A program made the position numbers and the translations under genes. Below are positions 22,567-31,916 of a stretch of 64,000 nt of DNA, piece by piece. Numbering within the stretch: position 1 is the stretch's first letter; every line of letters begins with the position of its first letter. This stretch comes from Aquimarina sp040786285 (GTDB lineage Bacteria; Bacteroidota; Bacteroidia; Flavobacteriales; Flavobacteriaceae), in NCBI RefSeq assembly GCF_040786285.1, contig NZ_JBFMKQ010000005.1:124001-188000 (forward strand), in the 5' to 3' direction. The notes beneath the pieces are model-generated. The model had not been told where the DNA came from, did no database searches, and saw only the letters and a list, made by a program, of their open reading frames with translations.

Positions 22567-25437
22567 TTACTGTTTTACAAACTTCCCAACAGCTTTATTA
22601 TTGATAAGAAGAATGTATAATCCATTAGATAACTCAGATAGATCTAATTGAGAGGTTGGGGTTGATTTTAATAATATCTGACCTTGAATATTTACAATTC
22701 TCACATCATAATCATCTACCGTAAAACCTTCTATGTTTAGAAGATCATCACCCTTAATTGGGTTAGGGTAATAGGTATAGTTTCTATTATTTGTGATTGA
22801 ATTTAAAATAGATTCATCAACAGCAAATTTTTCTGAAATAGTGTTACATCCCGAATCATTAGACACTTCTATTTGATATTCTCCTCGTTGTAATGGTACA
22901 TACGTTGATTCATTTGCATTTTCTATAGGCTCATTATTATAATACCATTGATATGCTGAAAATTCTGCGATAATGCCTAAACTCTGATTTTGATTGATCA
23001 TCACAACAGGCATTTCTGGGTATTCTGAAACAATGGCATTTATTTCTGTTCTGGCTCCTGTGGTACAATCTCCTAGTACTCCTTCTACATAATAGGTTTG
23101 AGAAGAAGTTAAGGCAGGGGTTTCATAGGTGTTACCAGATGCAATGATCGTACCTCGGGTTGGGGCATCATACCAATTGTAATCACTATTTCCTGAAACA
23201 GTAATCGTTACCGATTCTCCACTGCAAATATTTTGATCAGAAGCAGTAGGTAGTTGTAAACTTTCGGCTACGGTAACTCTTACTTCGGTTCTTGTTGGCG
23301 TAATACAATCACCAAGTATCCCTTCTACATAATATGTTTGAGATGAAGTTAGGGCAGAGGCCTCGTATGTACTCCCTGAAGCTATACTTGTGCCTCCGGT
23401 GGGAGTTTCATACCACATGTACTCACTATTTCCGGATACAGACAAAGTAACCGATTCTCCACTACAAATTCTTTGGTCTGAAGCTGTAGGTTGGTTCGGA
23501 CTAGCAGATACATTTACATTTACCTGAGTTCTTGTAGCGGTAGTACATCCACCAATTGTTCCTTCTATATAATAGGTTTGATTTGAAGTAAGTTCTGGAG
23601 TTGTATATGTTGCTCCTGATGCTATACTACTACCACCTGTTGAAGTGCTATACCAATTGAAATCACTATTACCCGATACCGATAATGTAATTGCCTCTCC
23701 ACTACAAATGGTTTGATCAGAGATAACAGGTTGGCTTGGAGTATCAATAGTTATAAAATTTGGCTTTTCTTTTACATTGCTTCCAGAATCATTAGTCGTT
23801 GTTAAGGTTACGGTATAGTCTCCTTCTGTGGCGTAAGTATGATTAGGGTTTTCTTGTGTAGAGGTTTGACCGTCTCCAAAATTCCATAGATACGAATTTA
23901 TTCTATTTGTAGAAGTACTTCTAAATGCAATTTCTAAACAATTTTGTGAGGCTTCAAACTCTGATAAAGGAGGATTATTATCATCTCCCGGAATGTAACT
24001 TCCTGATATAGTGTAATTACCTAATGATGAAAAATCAGAATACCCATTATTTACAGTTCCTTCGCCAACACCATCAATTTCTATAAAATAGATACCTTCG
24101 GTAAGGTTTTCTGATATGGCAGCAGACAGTCCATCTGGATCAGAAATAGCTACTTCCTGACCTAATTCATTCAAAATTCTGGCCTGTATATTTAAATTAG
24201 GATAATCGGGGTCTGGTTCAAAAGAAAAAGACACGGGTCCTGTTTCTATAGCAAAAGTAAAAACATCTTTATCGTCTCGGGTACTTATTAATCCAAAGTT
24301 TTGATCAGAACTAACATTACCTGCCGGGCTTACCAGGATTGAGGTAGCGGCATTAATATCATTACCGTGATCATCGGTCTGAAATCCTACACCATTTCTA
24401 CTATTGGCAATCATCGCAACATCATCTTGTGTTGGGTTGGATGCTCCATCATATTCTCCGGCACTCCAGTGACCGATAGGTTTGCTGGCACTCCATCCCA
24501 TGATTGGGCTCCATTGACCGTGTCCATTATAATAGGTGGTGGCACCTTTTCCGTGATGTCTTAGTCCTAGTGTATGTCCTACTTCGTGTGACCCTGTTTC
24601 TCCAGCTGCTCTTGTCGATAAATTATATACCCAACAAGGGTTGTTATTATTGGCCGAAAAAGAATTTACGTATGCTACACCACCAGATGTAGGTGCTGCG
24701 TCTTTTGTTGGAGTAAAAATACACATCATTCTACGGTTTCTGGGAGCAGCATCAAAAAGATCTCTACGCGTGGTTACATTAAGATTAAACGGGCGGAAAT
24801 CTTCGGCCATAATTTTCCAAATTTCAATAATTTTTGCATCCGTAAAATTGGGTGATATTGCATTAATTGTGGCACCAGATAGCCAACTCGTATTAGAAAC
24901 TACCTCTCCATCAAAATCAAGATAAATGATACCAGTAGCACCGGGTAAACTTTCTAATTGAAGCGAAGTTTTGAGCGACGCGCTTTTTTGATGTACTTCT
25001 TTTTCTTCCTCTTCGGGAGTCACTTTTTCATAATCTACACAAAGAATCGAATTAATATCGGTTTGTTTAAGGTATACTTTTCCGTCAGTTTCAGAGTATA
25101 ACGAATATGCTTTTTTGCTTTTGGGTTGGACTATAGTACCTTCTAATTTACCATTGATTTCATAAAAAGAGAATGTAGATGCTATTTCATTATTTACATA
25201 TCCAATTAAGGTAAGGCCTTCACCAGTTTCTTCTTTAGTATTAAGAGTAAGTGTTAGCGACTGATCATTATCGATTTTTATTGATGTTGGCTTAGATTTT
25301 TTTACACTAATTAAGTTACTAATAAAGCTTTGTTGGTTATTCGATATCAAATGTGGTGTGCCTGTTTGTGCAATAGATTTTTGTGCAGTGATTAGAACAA
25401 CCATTAGAAGAATGTACTTCAATAATTTCTTTTTCAT
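22567..25437 (-). CDS. T9SS-secreted zinc metalloprotease with PKD and Ig-like repeats
   Basis: 956 residues. Signal peptide about 1-23; propeptide-like region to about 155; metzincin-type domain with HEVGHTLGLRH (284-294) and downstream Met-turn SPIMGW; a bacterial pre-peptidase-type beta domain (about 375-480); one PKD domain (YLWNFGDGQTSTQENPNHTY, about 520); three similar Ig-like repeats of about 75 residues beginning ISDQTICSGEA, ASDQRICSGES and ASDQNICSGES; and a type IX sorting domain (YPNPIKGDDLL ... GKFVKQ). It is probably surface-displayed or released for protein degradation. The three repeats differ at many residues, so the duplication is not recent. Confidence 0.93.
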   Translation of the reverse strand: MKKKLLKYILLMVVLITAQKSIAQTGTPHLISNNQQSFISNLISVKKSKPTSIKIDNDQSLTLTLNTKEETGEGLTLIGYVNNEIASTFSFYEINGKLEGTIVQPKSKKAYSLYSETDGKVYLKQTDINSILCVDYEKVTPEEEEKEVHQKSASLKTSLQLESLPGATGIIYLDFDGEVVSNTSWLSGATINAISPNFTDAKIIEIWKIMAEDFRPFNLNVTTRRDLFDAAPRNRRMMCIFTPTKDAAPTSGGVAYVNSFSANNNNPCWVYNLSTRAAGETGSHEVGHTLGLRHHGKGATTYYNGHGQWSPIMGWSASKPIGHWSAGEYDGASNPTQDDVAMIANSRNGVGFQTDDHGNDINAATSILVSPAGNVSSDQNFGLISTRDDKDVFTFAIETGPVSFSFEPDPDYPNLNIQARILNELGQEVAISDPDGLSAAISENLTEGIYFIEIDGVGEGTVNNGYSDFSSLGNYTISGSYIPGDDNNPPLSEFEASQNCLEIAFRSTSTNRINSYLWNFGDGQTSTQENPNHTYATEGDYTVTLTTTNDSGSNVKEKPNFITIDTPSQPVISDQTICSGEAITLSVSGNSDFNWYSTSTGGSSIASGATYTTPELTSNQTYYIEGTIGGCTTATRTQVNVNVSASPNQPTASDQRICSGESVTLSVSGNSEYMWYETPTGGTSIASGSTYEASALTSSQTYYVEGILGDCITPTRTEVRVTVAESLQLPTASDQNICSGESVTITVSGNSDYNWYDAPTRGTIIASGNTYETPALTSSQTYYVEGVLGDCTTGARTEINAIVSEYPEMPVVMINQNQSLGIIAEFSAYQWYYNNEPIENANESTYVPLQRGEYQIEVSNDSGCNTISEKFAVDESILNSITNNRNYTYYPNPIKGDDLLNIEGFTVDDYDVRIVNIQGQILLKSTPTSQLDLSELSNGLYILLINNKAVGKFVKQ

Positions 25438-25701
25438 TTTTTTAGGTTAATTAGTTTTGGGATGTTGATTGTTGTTAATTTTTTTGGAGGTATACAACGC
25501 GTTGGTTTTGATTAAAATAAATTCATTTTCGTATCGTATAAAAGTATGTAACGAACAAATACGAGACATCTTATCTTAAACAATATAAAAAATGTAGTAA
25601 AGACGTATTTTATATATAAAATACGCCTTCTACCAAAAAATAAGAGCTTTAGATTAAAAAACTCTGAATTATTGTATAACTCTTTGTGGGTACTTAAAAA
25701 T

Positions 25702-25989
25702 TTAGGCAATACTGATGATTCTTTCTAGAGGGATAATGGTAGATTGCTTTAGTATAACCTCTTTATCAGTTATACCCCATATTGTAGTTTCTACTTTTTT
25801 AATACCTTGATCATCGACAAAAATGATTCTTACTTTTTGATGTTCTAAATTTCCTAGAGAAAGTGCTCTCTGCAATTCTAAAAACCGATCAATCTGATCT
25901 TTTCTTTTATCAAGAACATCTTTTTTGGGGAATTTTAATAATTTAATTTGTTCCTTTTCAATCATTTGCACATTCATGTTTGGGGCCAT
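25702..25989 (-). CDS. Conserved flavobacterial protein, 95 aa
   Basis: Small soluble protein. A helical basic half (KLLKFPKKDVLDKRKDQIDRFLELQRAL) is followed by a beta-rich half (VRIIFVDDQGIKKVETTIWGITDKEVIL). It resembles an uncharacterised but well-conserved family in Flavobacteriia. Three in-frame ATGs (codons 1, 5 and 9) are possible starts. It is divergent from the helicase gene across a 424-base gap. Confidence 0.75.
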   Translation of the reverse strand: MAPNMNVQMIEKEQIKLLKFPKKDVLDKRKDQIDRFLELQRALSLGNLEHQKVRIIFVDDQGIKKVETTIWGITDKEVILKQSTIIPLERIISIA

Positions 25990-26413
25990 AGTGTTAAATT
26001 GAGTTTGCTTTTTTAAATCGTATAAAAAAGGGGGTTAGTATTAAATTTTCCTCAATATAAGACATTTAAACTTAAAATATAGCTTTTTGTCTATAAAATT
26101 TACAAAAATAATATTTAATGAAGGAAAAAACTTACTTTTTAAAAAATACTAAAACGTGTTATTCAGAGTTTTTCTTTTCTTAAAAAGGCTATGTTTATCC
26201 ACCCAGTACCTGGTACGATTGACTTCTTTAGATCAAATGTTTTTCGGGTATAATATATAACGAATTGAGTATAGCCTCACATTATCAATATGATTTTAGG
26301 TACTCGATTTGTGAACAAAAGTTATTGACTACGATTTGTTTACAAAAAGGGAAGTTTATGGTTTTAAAACCGTCTTTCTTTCCTTAAATTTCACTTTTTT
26401 AAAAATTGTTACG
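25990..26413. other. Intergenic region, 424 bp, no gene seen
   Basis: AT-rich divergent region between the 95-aa gene and the helicase gene. An open frame from TTG 26336 is in phase with the helicase but adds 26 residues that do not resemble the family, so it is read as leader. A short perfect gtacc-t-ggtac inverted repeat is at about 26208-26218. No RNA gene is recognised. Confidence 0.6.
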
Positions 26414-28741
26414 TTGGAAGAATATTTAGCAGAGTTAAATGATGCGCAACGAGCGCCTGTTCTACAAAAGGATGGGCCTATGATCGTAATTGCTGGTGCT
26501 GGGTCTGGCAAAACCCGAGTGCTTACTTATCGTATTGCCTATTTAATGCATCAAGGAGTGGATGCTTTTAACATACTATCCTTAACATTTACAAATAAGG
26601 CAGCTCGTGAGATGAAAAAACGTATTGCTAGTATTGTTGGGCCAAGTGAAGCGAAGAACCTATGGATGGGTACATTTCACTCTATTTTTGCCAAGATACT
26701 TAGATTTGAAGCTGATAAATTAGGATATCCTTCAAATTTTACAATTTATGACACCCAAGATTCTCAACGATTGATAGCTTCAATTATAAAAGAAATGGGG
26801 CTCGATAAAGATATCTATAAATATAAGCAAGTATATTCTAGAATTTCGTCATACAAGAATAGTCTAATTACTGTAAAGGCATATTTTCAAAACTCAGAAC
26901 TTACCGAAGCTGATGCCATGGCTAAGCGACCAAGAATGGGTGAGATCTATCAAAATTATGTAGAGCGTTGTTTTAAAGCAGGTGCTATGGATTTTGATGA
27001 CTTACTTTTAAAAACCAATGAGTTACTTAATCGTTTTCCAGAAGTTTTAGCAAAATACCAGAATCGATTTCGATATATATTAGTTGATGAGTATCAAGAT
27101 ACTAATCATTCGCAATACCTTATCGTACGCGCTTTGTCTGATAAGTTTCAGAATATTTGTGTGGTAGGGGATGATGCACAAAGTATTTACGCTTTCCGCG
27201 GAGCGAATATTAATAACATTCTAAATTTTCAGCGAGATTATGATAATGTTCAGCAATATAGGCTTGAGCAAAATTATAGGTCCACAAAGAATATTGTAGA
27301 AGCGGCAAACTCAATTATTGATAAAAATAAAACCAAACTGGATAAGGTGGTTTGGACAGCTAATGATCCCGGACCAAAAATTTTAGTAAATAGATTGTTA
27401 ACCGATGGAGATGAAGGGCGGTATGTGGCCAGTTCTATTTTCGAAAATCAAATGCAACACCATTTACCTAACGGTGATTTTGCTGTGTTATATAGAACCA
27501 ACGCTCAATCTAGAGCCATAGAAGATGCACTGCGTAAAAGAGATATAAAGTATCGAATTTATGGAGGTTTGTCATTCTATCAACGCAAAGAGATCAAGGA
27601 TGTATTGGCATACTTACGCTTAGTTATCAATCCAAAAGATGAAGAAGCTCTAAAGAGAGTTATAAATTATCCGGCACGAGGTATTGGAGCCACTACGGTT
27701 GATAAATTAGTTGTTGCTGCAAATCATTATGATCGATCTATTTTTGAGGTGATTGAAAACTTGGAGCGAATCAACCTTAAAATTAATAGTGGCACCAAAA
27801 CACGATTGGAAAACTTTATGATGATGATCAAAAGTTTTCAGGTAGCAAATCAGACTTCAGATGCATTCGTACTGGCAGAAATGGTGGCTAAAAAAACGGG
27901 ATTATTACAAGAATTAAAGAAGGACGGTACACCAGAAGGGATTGCTCGTATCGAAAATATTGAAGAGTTGCTTAATGGTATTCGTGATTTTGTTGAAGGG
28001 CAAAAAGAGTTGGCAGATGAAACGGGTTCATTGGCAGAGTTTTTGGAAGATGTAGCATTGGCTACAGATTTAGATCAGGATACTGGAGATGACGATAGAG
28101 TGGCATTAATGACGATACATCTTGCCAAGGGATTAGAATTTCCGCATGTATATATCGTTGGGATGGAAGAAGATCTATTTCCATCAGGAATGAGTATGAA
28201 TACCAGAAGTGAGCTAGAAGAAGAACGACGTTTATTTTATGTAGCATTAACAAGAGCAGAAAAACAAGCCTATCTTACCTATACGCAATCTCGTTATCGA
28301 TGGGGGAAACTGGTAGATGCAGAACCAAGTCGATTTATTGAAGAAATCGATGATCAATACCTTGAATATTTGACTCCAATAGAGAGTTATCGATATAAGC
28401 CTCTAATTGATTCAGATATTTTCGGAGAAGTAGATAAGAGTAAGCTAAGACTAAAGAAACCGGTTTCGGGCTCACCTCCTTTGGCTCATAAACCAAATGA
28501 AGAACAGCTTCAGAAATTGAGAAAACTAAGACCAGTATCTAATGGAGCAGCAAGTGAATCTAATACCAATCTATTTGATGGAAATCTAATACCAGGAACG
28601 GCAGTAGAACATATGAGGTTTGGTCGAGGGAAAATTATCAAAATAGAAGGAGTAGGGCAGGATAAAAAGGCCGAAATTCATTTCGAAAAAGGGGGAATTA
28701 AAAAATTATTGCTTCGTTTTGCAAAATTGAAGGTTCTATAA
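26414..28741 (+). CDS. UvrD/PcrA-type superfamily 1 DNA helicase
   Basis: 3'-5' helicase for nucleotide excision repair and displacement of proteins from DNA. TTG at 26414 gives MEEYLAELNDAQRAPVLQKD, the normal family start. Walker A IAGAGSGKT, motif Ia LTFTNKAAREM, motif II VDEYQDTN, motif III VVGDDAQSIYAFRGA, motif IV QNYRSTKNI, motif V TIHLAKGLEF and VI VALTRAEKQAYLT are all present. The C-terminus (VEHMRFGRGKIIKIEGVGQ) is the PcrA-type Tudor-like domain. About 775 residues. Confidence 0.95.
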   Translation: MEEYLAELNDAQRAPVLQKDGPMIVIAGAGSGKTRVLTYRIAYLMHQGVDAFNILSLTFTNKAAREMKKRIASIVGPSEAKNLWMGTFHSIFAKILRFEADKLGYPSNFTIYDTQDSQRLIASIIKEMGLDKDIYKYKQVYSRISSYKNSLITVKAYFQNSELTEADAMAKRPRMGEIYQNYVERCFKAGAMDFDDLLLKTNELLNRFPEVLAKYQNRFRYILVDEYQDTNHSQYLIVRALSDKFQNICVVGDDAQSIYAFRGANINNILNFQRDYDNVQQYRLEQNYRSTKNIVEAANSIIDKNKTKLDKVVWTANDPGPKILVNRLLTDGDEGRYVASSIFENQMQHHLPNGDFAVLYRTNAQSRAIEDALRKRDIKYRIYGGLSFYQRKEIKDVLAYLRLVINPKDEEALKRVINYPARGIGATTVDKLVVAANHYDRSIFEVIENLERINLKINSGTKTRLENFMMMIKSFQVANQTSDAFVLAEMVAKKTGLLQELKKDGTPEGIARIENIEELLNGIRDFVEGQKELADETGSLAEFLEDVALATDLDQDTGDDDRVALMTIHLAKGLEFPHVYIVGMEEDLFPSGMSMNTRSELEEERRLFYVALTRAEKQAYLTYTQSRYRWGKLVDAEPSRFIEEIDDQYLEYLTPIESYRYKPLIDSDIFGEVDKSKLRLKKPVSGSPPLAHKPNEEQLQKLRKLRPVSNGAASESNTNLFDGNLIPGTAVEHMRFGRGKIIKIEGVGQDKKAEIHFEKGGIKKLLLRFAKLKVL

Positions 28742-28768
28742 ATGATTGTACTCTAAAAAATATAGGTA

Positions 28769-29299
28769 ATGAAGCTATCGGTTAGAGAAATGAAAAAGAA
28801 TGACATTGAATTAATGGTTGATTATTTTATCAATGCTGATTCAGAATTCCTTACATCGATGGGTGCAGATAAAAATAAACTACCAAGTAAAGTTGAGTGG
28901 ATTAAAAAACTTAATCAAGAATTCGAAAAACCATATGCGGATAAAGAGTTTTACTATATCATATGGTTACTAGACGATAAACCTGTAGGGCATTCTAATA
29001 TTAATAAAATTGAGTTTGGATGCACAGCAACAATGCATTTACATCTTTGGAACAATACGAAAAGAAAGAAAGGGTTAGGAGTAGAGTTTCTGAAGAAAAC
29101 AATTCCATTCTATTTTAAGAATTTTAAATTAGAGGAATTAATCTGTGAGCCTTATGCTCAAAACATAGCGCCCAATAAAACCCTGGTAAAGATCGGATTT
29201 GAATTTATCAAGAAATATGAAACCATACCTGGACAGATTAATTTTTTACAATTTGTGAATCGCTATAAATTAACCAAAGAACAATTAGGTATAGATTAA
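28769..29299 (+). CDS. GNAT-family N-acetyltransferase
   Basis: 176 residues with the GNAT layout. The acceptor-side N-terminus MKLSVREMKKNDIELMVDYF is followed by strand 4 YYIIWLLDDKPVGHSNINKI, the acetyl-CoA loop NNTKRKKGLGVEFLKK and strand 6-7 LEELICEPYAQNIAPNKTLVKIGFEF. This resembles RimJ/RimL-like enzymes; the substrate is unknown. It starts 27 bases after the helicase stop. Confidence 0.88.
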   Translation: MKLSVREMKKNDIELMVDYFINADSEFLTSMGADKNKLPSKVEWIKKLNQEFEKPYADKEFYYIIWLLDDKPVGHSNINKIEFGCTATMHLHLWNNTKRKKGLGVEFLKKTIPFYFKNFKLEELICEPYAQNIAPNKTLVKIGFEFIKKYETIPGQINFLQFVNRYKLTKEQLGID

Positions 29300-29396
29300 A
29301 GAGCATTACTAAAGATAAAGGCGTATAGCATATAGATATAAACAAGACACCTATGTTTTATTGTAATTTGCATTACCTTTATCATAATAATTGTAT

Positions 29397-30017
29397 ATGG
29401 CAGAGTTTATAAAAATATATGAAGAGAATCCCAATCCTCGCGAAATTCAAAAGGTAGTAAAATGCTTGAGAGACGGGGGGTTAGTGATTTACCCTACTGA
29501 TACCGTTTATGGATTAGGTTGTGATATTACTAACACCAGAGCTTTAGAGCGGATAGCTCATATTAAAGGCGTAAAACTGGCAAAGGCTAATTTTTCTTTT
29601 ATCTGCAAGGACTTAAGCAATCTCTCTGATTATGTGAAACAAATAGATAATAGTACGTTTAAATTATTAAAAAGATCATTACCGGGTCCTTATACTTTTA
29701 TTTTACCAGGAAATAATAATTTACCTACGGTATTTAAGAAAAAGAAAACTGTAGGGATTCGTGTGCCAGATAATACCATTTGTACTGCAATAGTCGAAGA
29801 GTTGGGTAATCCTATTGTGTCAACTTCTATCTATGACGAGGATGAAGTAATAGAATATACTACAGATCCAGAATTAATTTTAGAAAAATGGGATAACTTG
29901 GTAGATATGGTTATTGATGGAGGATATGGAGATAATATACCCTCTACAATAATTGATTTAACAGGTGCTGAGCCCGTTTTACTTAGAGAGGGTAAAGGGA
30001 GTACAGATATTATTTAA
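29397..30017 (+). CDS. Sua5/YciO/YrdC-family threonylcarbamoyl-AMP synthase
   Basis: Protein of the family that makes L-threonylcarbamoyl-AMP for the t6A modification of tRNA. ATG at 29397 (MAEFIKIYEENPNPRE) was chosen over the TTG two codons upstream. YrdC motifs: GGLVIYPTDTVYGLGCDI, the KGVKLAKANFSFICKDL region, SLPGPYTFILPG and GNPIVSTSI. 206 residues, without the C-terminal Sua5 domain. YciO-type members may not make TC-AMP, so the exact activity is uncertain. Confidence 0.88.
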   Translation: MAEFIKIYEENPNPREIQKVVKCLRDGGLVIYPTDTVYGLGCDITNTRALERIAHIKGVKLAKANFSFICKDLSNLSDYVKQIDNSTFKLLKRSLPGPYTFILPGNNNLPTVFKKKKTVGIRVPDNTICTAIVEELGNPIVSTSIYDEDEVIEYTTDPELILEKWDNLVDMVIDGGYGDNIPSTIIDLTGAEPVLLREGKGSTDII

Positions 30018-30055
30018 GAATAGACCGCATGTGGGGTTTATGGAATATATAAATT

Positions 30056-30940
30056 TTATGATACCGTATATGTTAACTCATTTCTATATTCACTAGGAGT
30101 TCTTCCTATAAACTTTTTAAATAATTTATTGAAATGAGAAAAGTTGCTAAAACCACTTTCGTAACAAATATCGGTTATACTTATTTGTTTTTCGTGTAAT
30201 AATTTGGAAGCATGTACTAAACGATATTCATTTACGAATTGAATAAAGGTTTTGCCAGTAATTTTTTTGAAATATCTACAAAAACCAGGGATGCTCATAC
30301 TTACTTTATCTGCGATTTCTTCTAAAGGGATCGGTCTTGTAAATTCTTCCTGTACAAAATTGAAAATTAAATTGATTCTATTGTTGTCCTGAATTTCGGT
30401 TTCTATAATAAATCCTTCAGCGTTGAGTATTGTATAATCATTAGTCTTTTCCATTTCTTTAATTACTTCAAGGATTCCGATAAGTTTTTCGAATGGTTCT
30501 AAGTTCTTTAAGGCTTCGATCTGGGCTCCAATTCTTCTTTTAGTATCCCCATGAAAAACAATACCTTTTTTGGCTTGTACTAATAATTTTCCAAGGGCAT
30601 TCATTTCGGGGATTTCAAAAAAAGATGTTCCCAAAAAATCTGGTAACATCTGGATAATGGTTTCGCTGCTATTCCCAGTAAAGCTATCGGTAAACCCACA
30701 ATGAGGGAGGTTAGCACCTATCAACATCAAAGCACCATTACGATAGTATGACATATGACTACCAATTTGCCTTTTTCCGGTGCCGCCATTAACATATACT
30801 ATTTCAATTTCGGGATGATAATGCCAGATAGGGTCTTTATTAATTTTTTCTTTTGAAAACGTTTCGTAGTAAAAGGAACTTCCGAATTCGGGAGCAATTT
30901 TTTCTAAAGAAGGTTTAATATTATGAAGTTTATTCATCAC
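30056..30940 (-). CDS. AraC-family regulator with cupin sensor domain
   Basis: 294 residues. The N-terminal cupin (IWHYHPEIEIVYVNGGTGKRQIG, then GALMLIGANLPHCG) binds an unknown, probably sugar-like effector. The C-terminal 100 residues carry two HTH motifs (IPLEEIADKVSMSIPGFCRY and SITDICYESGFSNFSHFNK) and end with the GRTPSEYR signature. No adjacent catabolic operon is present, so the target is unknown. A weaker M2 start is possible. Confidence 0.92.
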   Translation of the reverse strand: MMNKLHNIKPSLEKIAPEFGSSFYYETFSKEKINKDPIWHYHPEIEIVYVNGGTGKRQIGSHMSYYRNGALMLIGANLPHCGFTDSFTGNSSETIIQMLPDFLGTSFFEIPEMNALGKLLVQAKKGIVFHGDTKRRIGAQIEALKNLEPFEKLIGILEVIKEMEKTNDYTILNAEGFIIETEIQDNNRINLIFNFVQEEFTRPIPLEEIADKVSMSIPGFCRYFKKITGKTFIQFVNEYRLVHASKLLHEKQISITDICYESGFSNFSHFNKLFKKFIGRTPSEYRNELTYTVS

Positions 30941-31157
30941 TAATTAATTACATAATTATAACTACTGAAAATATTAAAAGGTGCACTTCTGTGAGTGCAA
31001 TTCTTTTGTAAATATTGTGTTTTATCTGTTAAAAAAATACATGAATATTCTTAATAATGTGTTAAATTAACCCAGGTAGGGTTTTAACGTAGTTTTATAG
31101 GTTAAAATAGAACATATTTATGCAAATATAATTGTATTTCATAAAATATTCCCATAG

Positions 31158-31165
31158 TAGATTTG
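31158..31165 (+). promoter_or_regulatory. Promoter -7 box of the secreted 195-aa gene
   Basis: TAGATTTG fits the Bacteroidota -7 consensus TAnnTTTG and lies 36 bases before the ATG at 31201. A TTG about 23 bases upstream may serve as a weak -33 box. Confidence 0.5.
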
Positions 31166-31200
31166 TGCTATAAAACCTTAACAACTAAAACTAAAAAGTT

Positions 31201-31788
31201 ATGAAAAGAGTAATTAACCTAAGCCTACTTATCTGTGCTATATTATTTAGTACCATTGTGAATGCTTCAGATGTTTTATCTGTAAAAATTGAGAACTCTT
31301 CTACAATTAATGTTTCATTGTCTAATACAAGTCAAGGGCAGAAATTGTATCTAAAAGATTATTCAGGAGCTGTATTATTTAATATTACGTTAGACGCCGT
31401 ATCTTCTTATAGAAAGTATTTTAATCTAAGTACTGTAGAGGATGGGATCTATTTTGTAGAAACAGAAACAGAATTTGATATAAAAGTAACACCGGTATTA
31501 AAAAACCCAAAAGGAATTGCATTAATTAATAATTCGGCGATAACCGTATTTAAACCAAAAGTTGATGTAGAGAATACGATAGTCAAAGTAATGTTAAACA
31601 GAGTAGAAAAATCACCATTAAGTATCTCAATATATGATAGAGAAGGTGTTATGCTATTTAGCGAAAAAGCTAAAGATGACGAATTAATTTTTCAAAGAAC
31701 CTATAGTTTTTCTGATGTACCCTCTGGGAAGTATATTATATATTTCTCTCTGAAGGATAGAAAATTTATAAAAGAAGTTAGTATTTGA
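31201..31788 (+). CDS. Secreted beta-sandwich protein, 195 aa
   Basis: Signal peptide MKRVINLSLLICAILFSTIVNA, then two similar beta-sandwich halves: VLSVKIENSSTINVSLSN...DGIYFVETET and ALINNSAITVFKPKV...SGKYIIYFSLKD. The second half resembles the fold of T9SS C-terminal or DUF3244-like domains but without a sorting signature. The family is common in flavobacteria and lacks a known function. Its own promoter and strong terminator indicate a single-gene unit. Confidence 0.8.
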   Translation: MKRVINLSLLICAILFSTIVNASDVLSVKIENSSTINVSLSNTSQGQKLYLKDYSGAVLFNITLDAVSSYRKYFNLSTVEDGIYFVETETEFDIKVTPVLKNPKGIALINNSAITVFKPKVDVENTIVKVMLNRVEKSPLSISIYDREGVMLFSEKAKDDELIFQRTYSFSDVPSGKYIIYFSLKDRKFIKEVSI

Positions 31789-31814
31789 TTGTTTTATTAA
31801 CTCAACCACTATGC

Positions 31815-31849
31815 AAAAGGCAATACAGATGTATTGCCTTTTGTTTTTA
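31815..31849 (+). terminator. Terminator of the 195-aa gene
   Basis: aaaaggcaatac (31815-31826) and gtattgcctttt (31831-31842) form a perfect 12-bp stem with a 4-base loop, followed by gttttt. Confidence 0.9.
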
Positions 31850-31850
31850 A

Positions 31851-31890
31851 AAATAAATCGCCACGAATATCAAGTATTCGTGGCGATTAT
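31851..31890 (-). terminator. Terminator of the OmpA-family gene
   Basis: aatcgccacgaata (31856-31869) and tattcgtggcgatt (31875-31888) form a perfect 14-bp stem. On the minus strand it is followed by a T-rich run. It lies 27 bases after the stop at 31917. Confidence 0.85.
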
Positions 31891-31916
31891 AGTACTGTGT
31901 AGTATTAAGAGATTAT

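Noticed and set aside
25512..25709. 65-aa minus-strand ORF after the 95-aa gene
   Set aside because: AT-rich low-complexity sequence overlapping the end of a better gene; no conserved motif.
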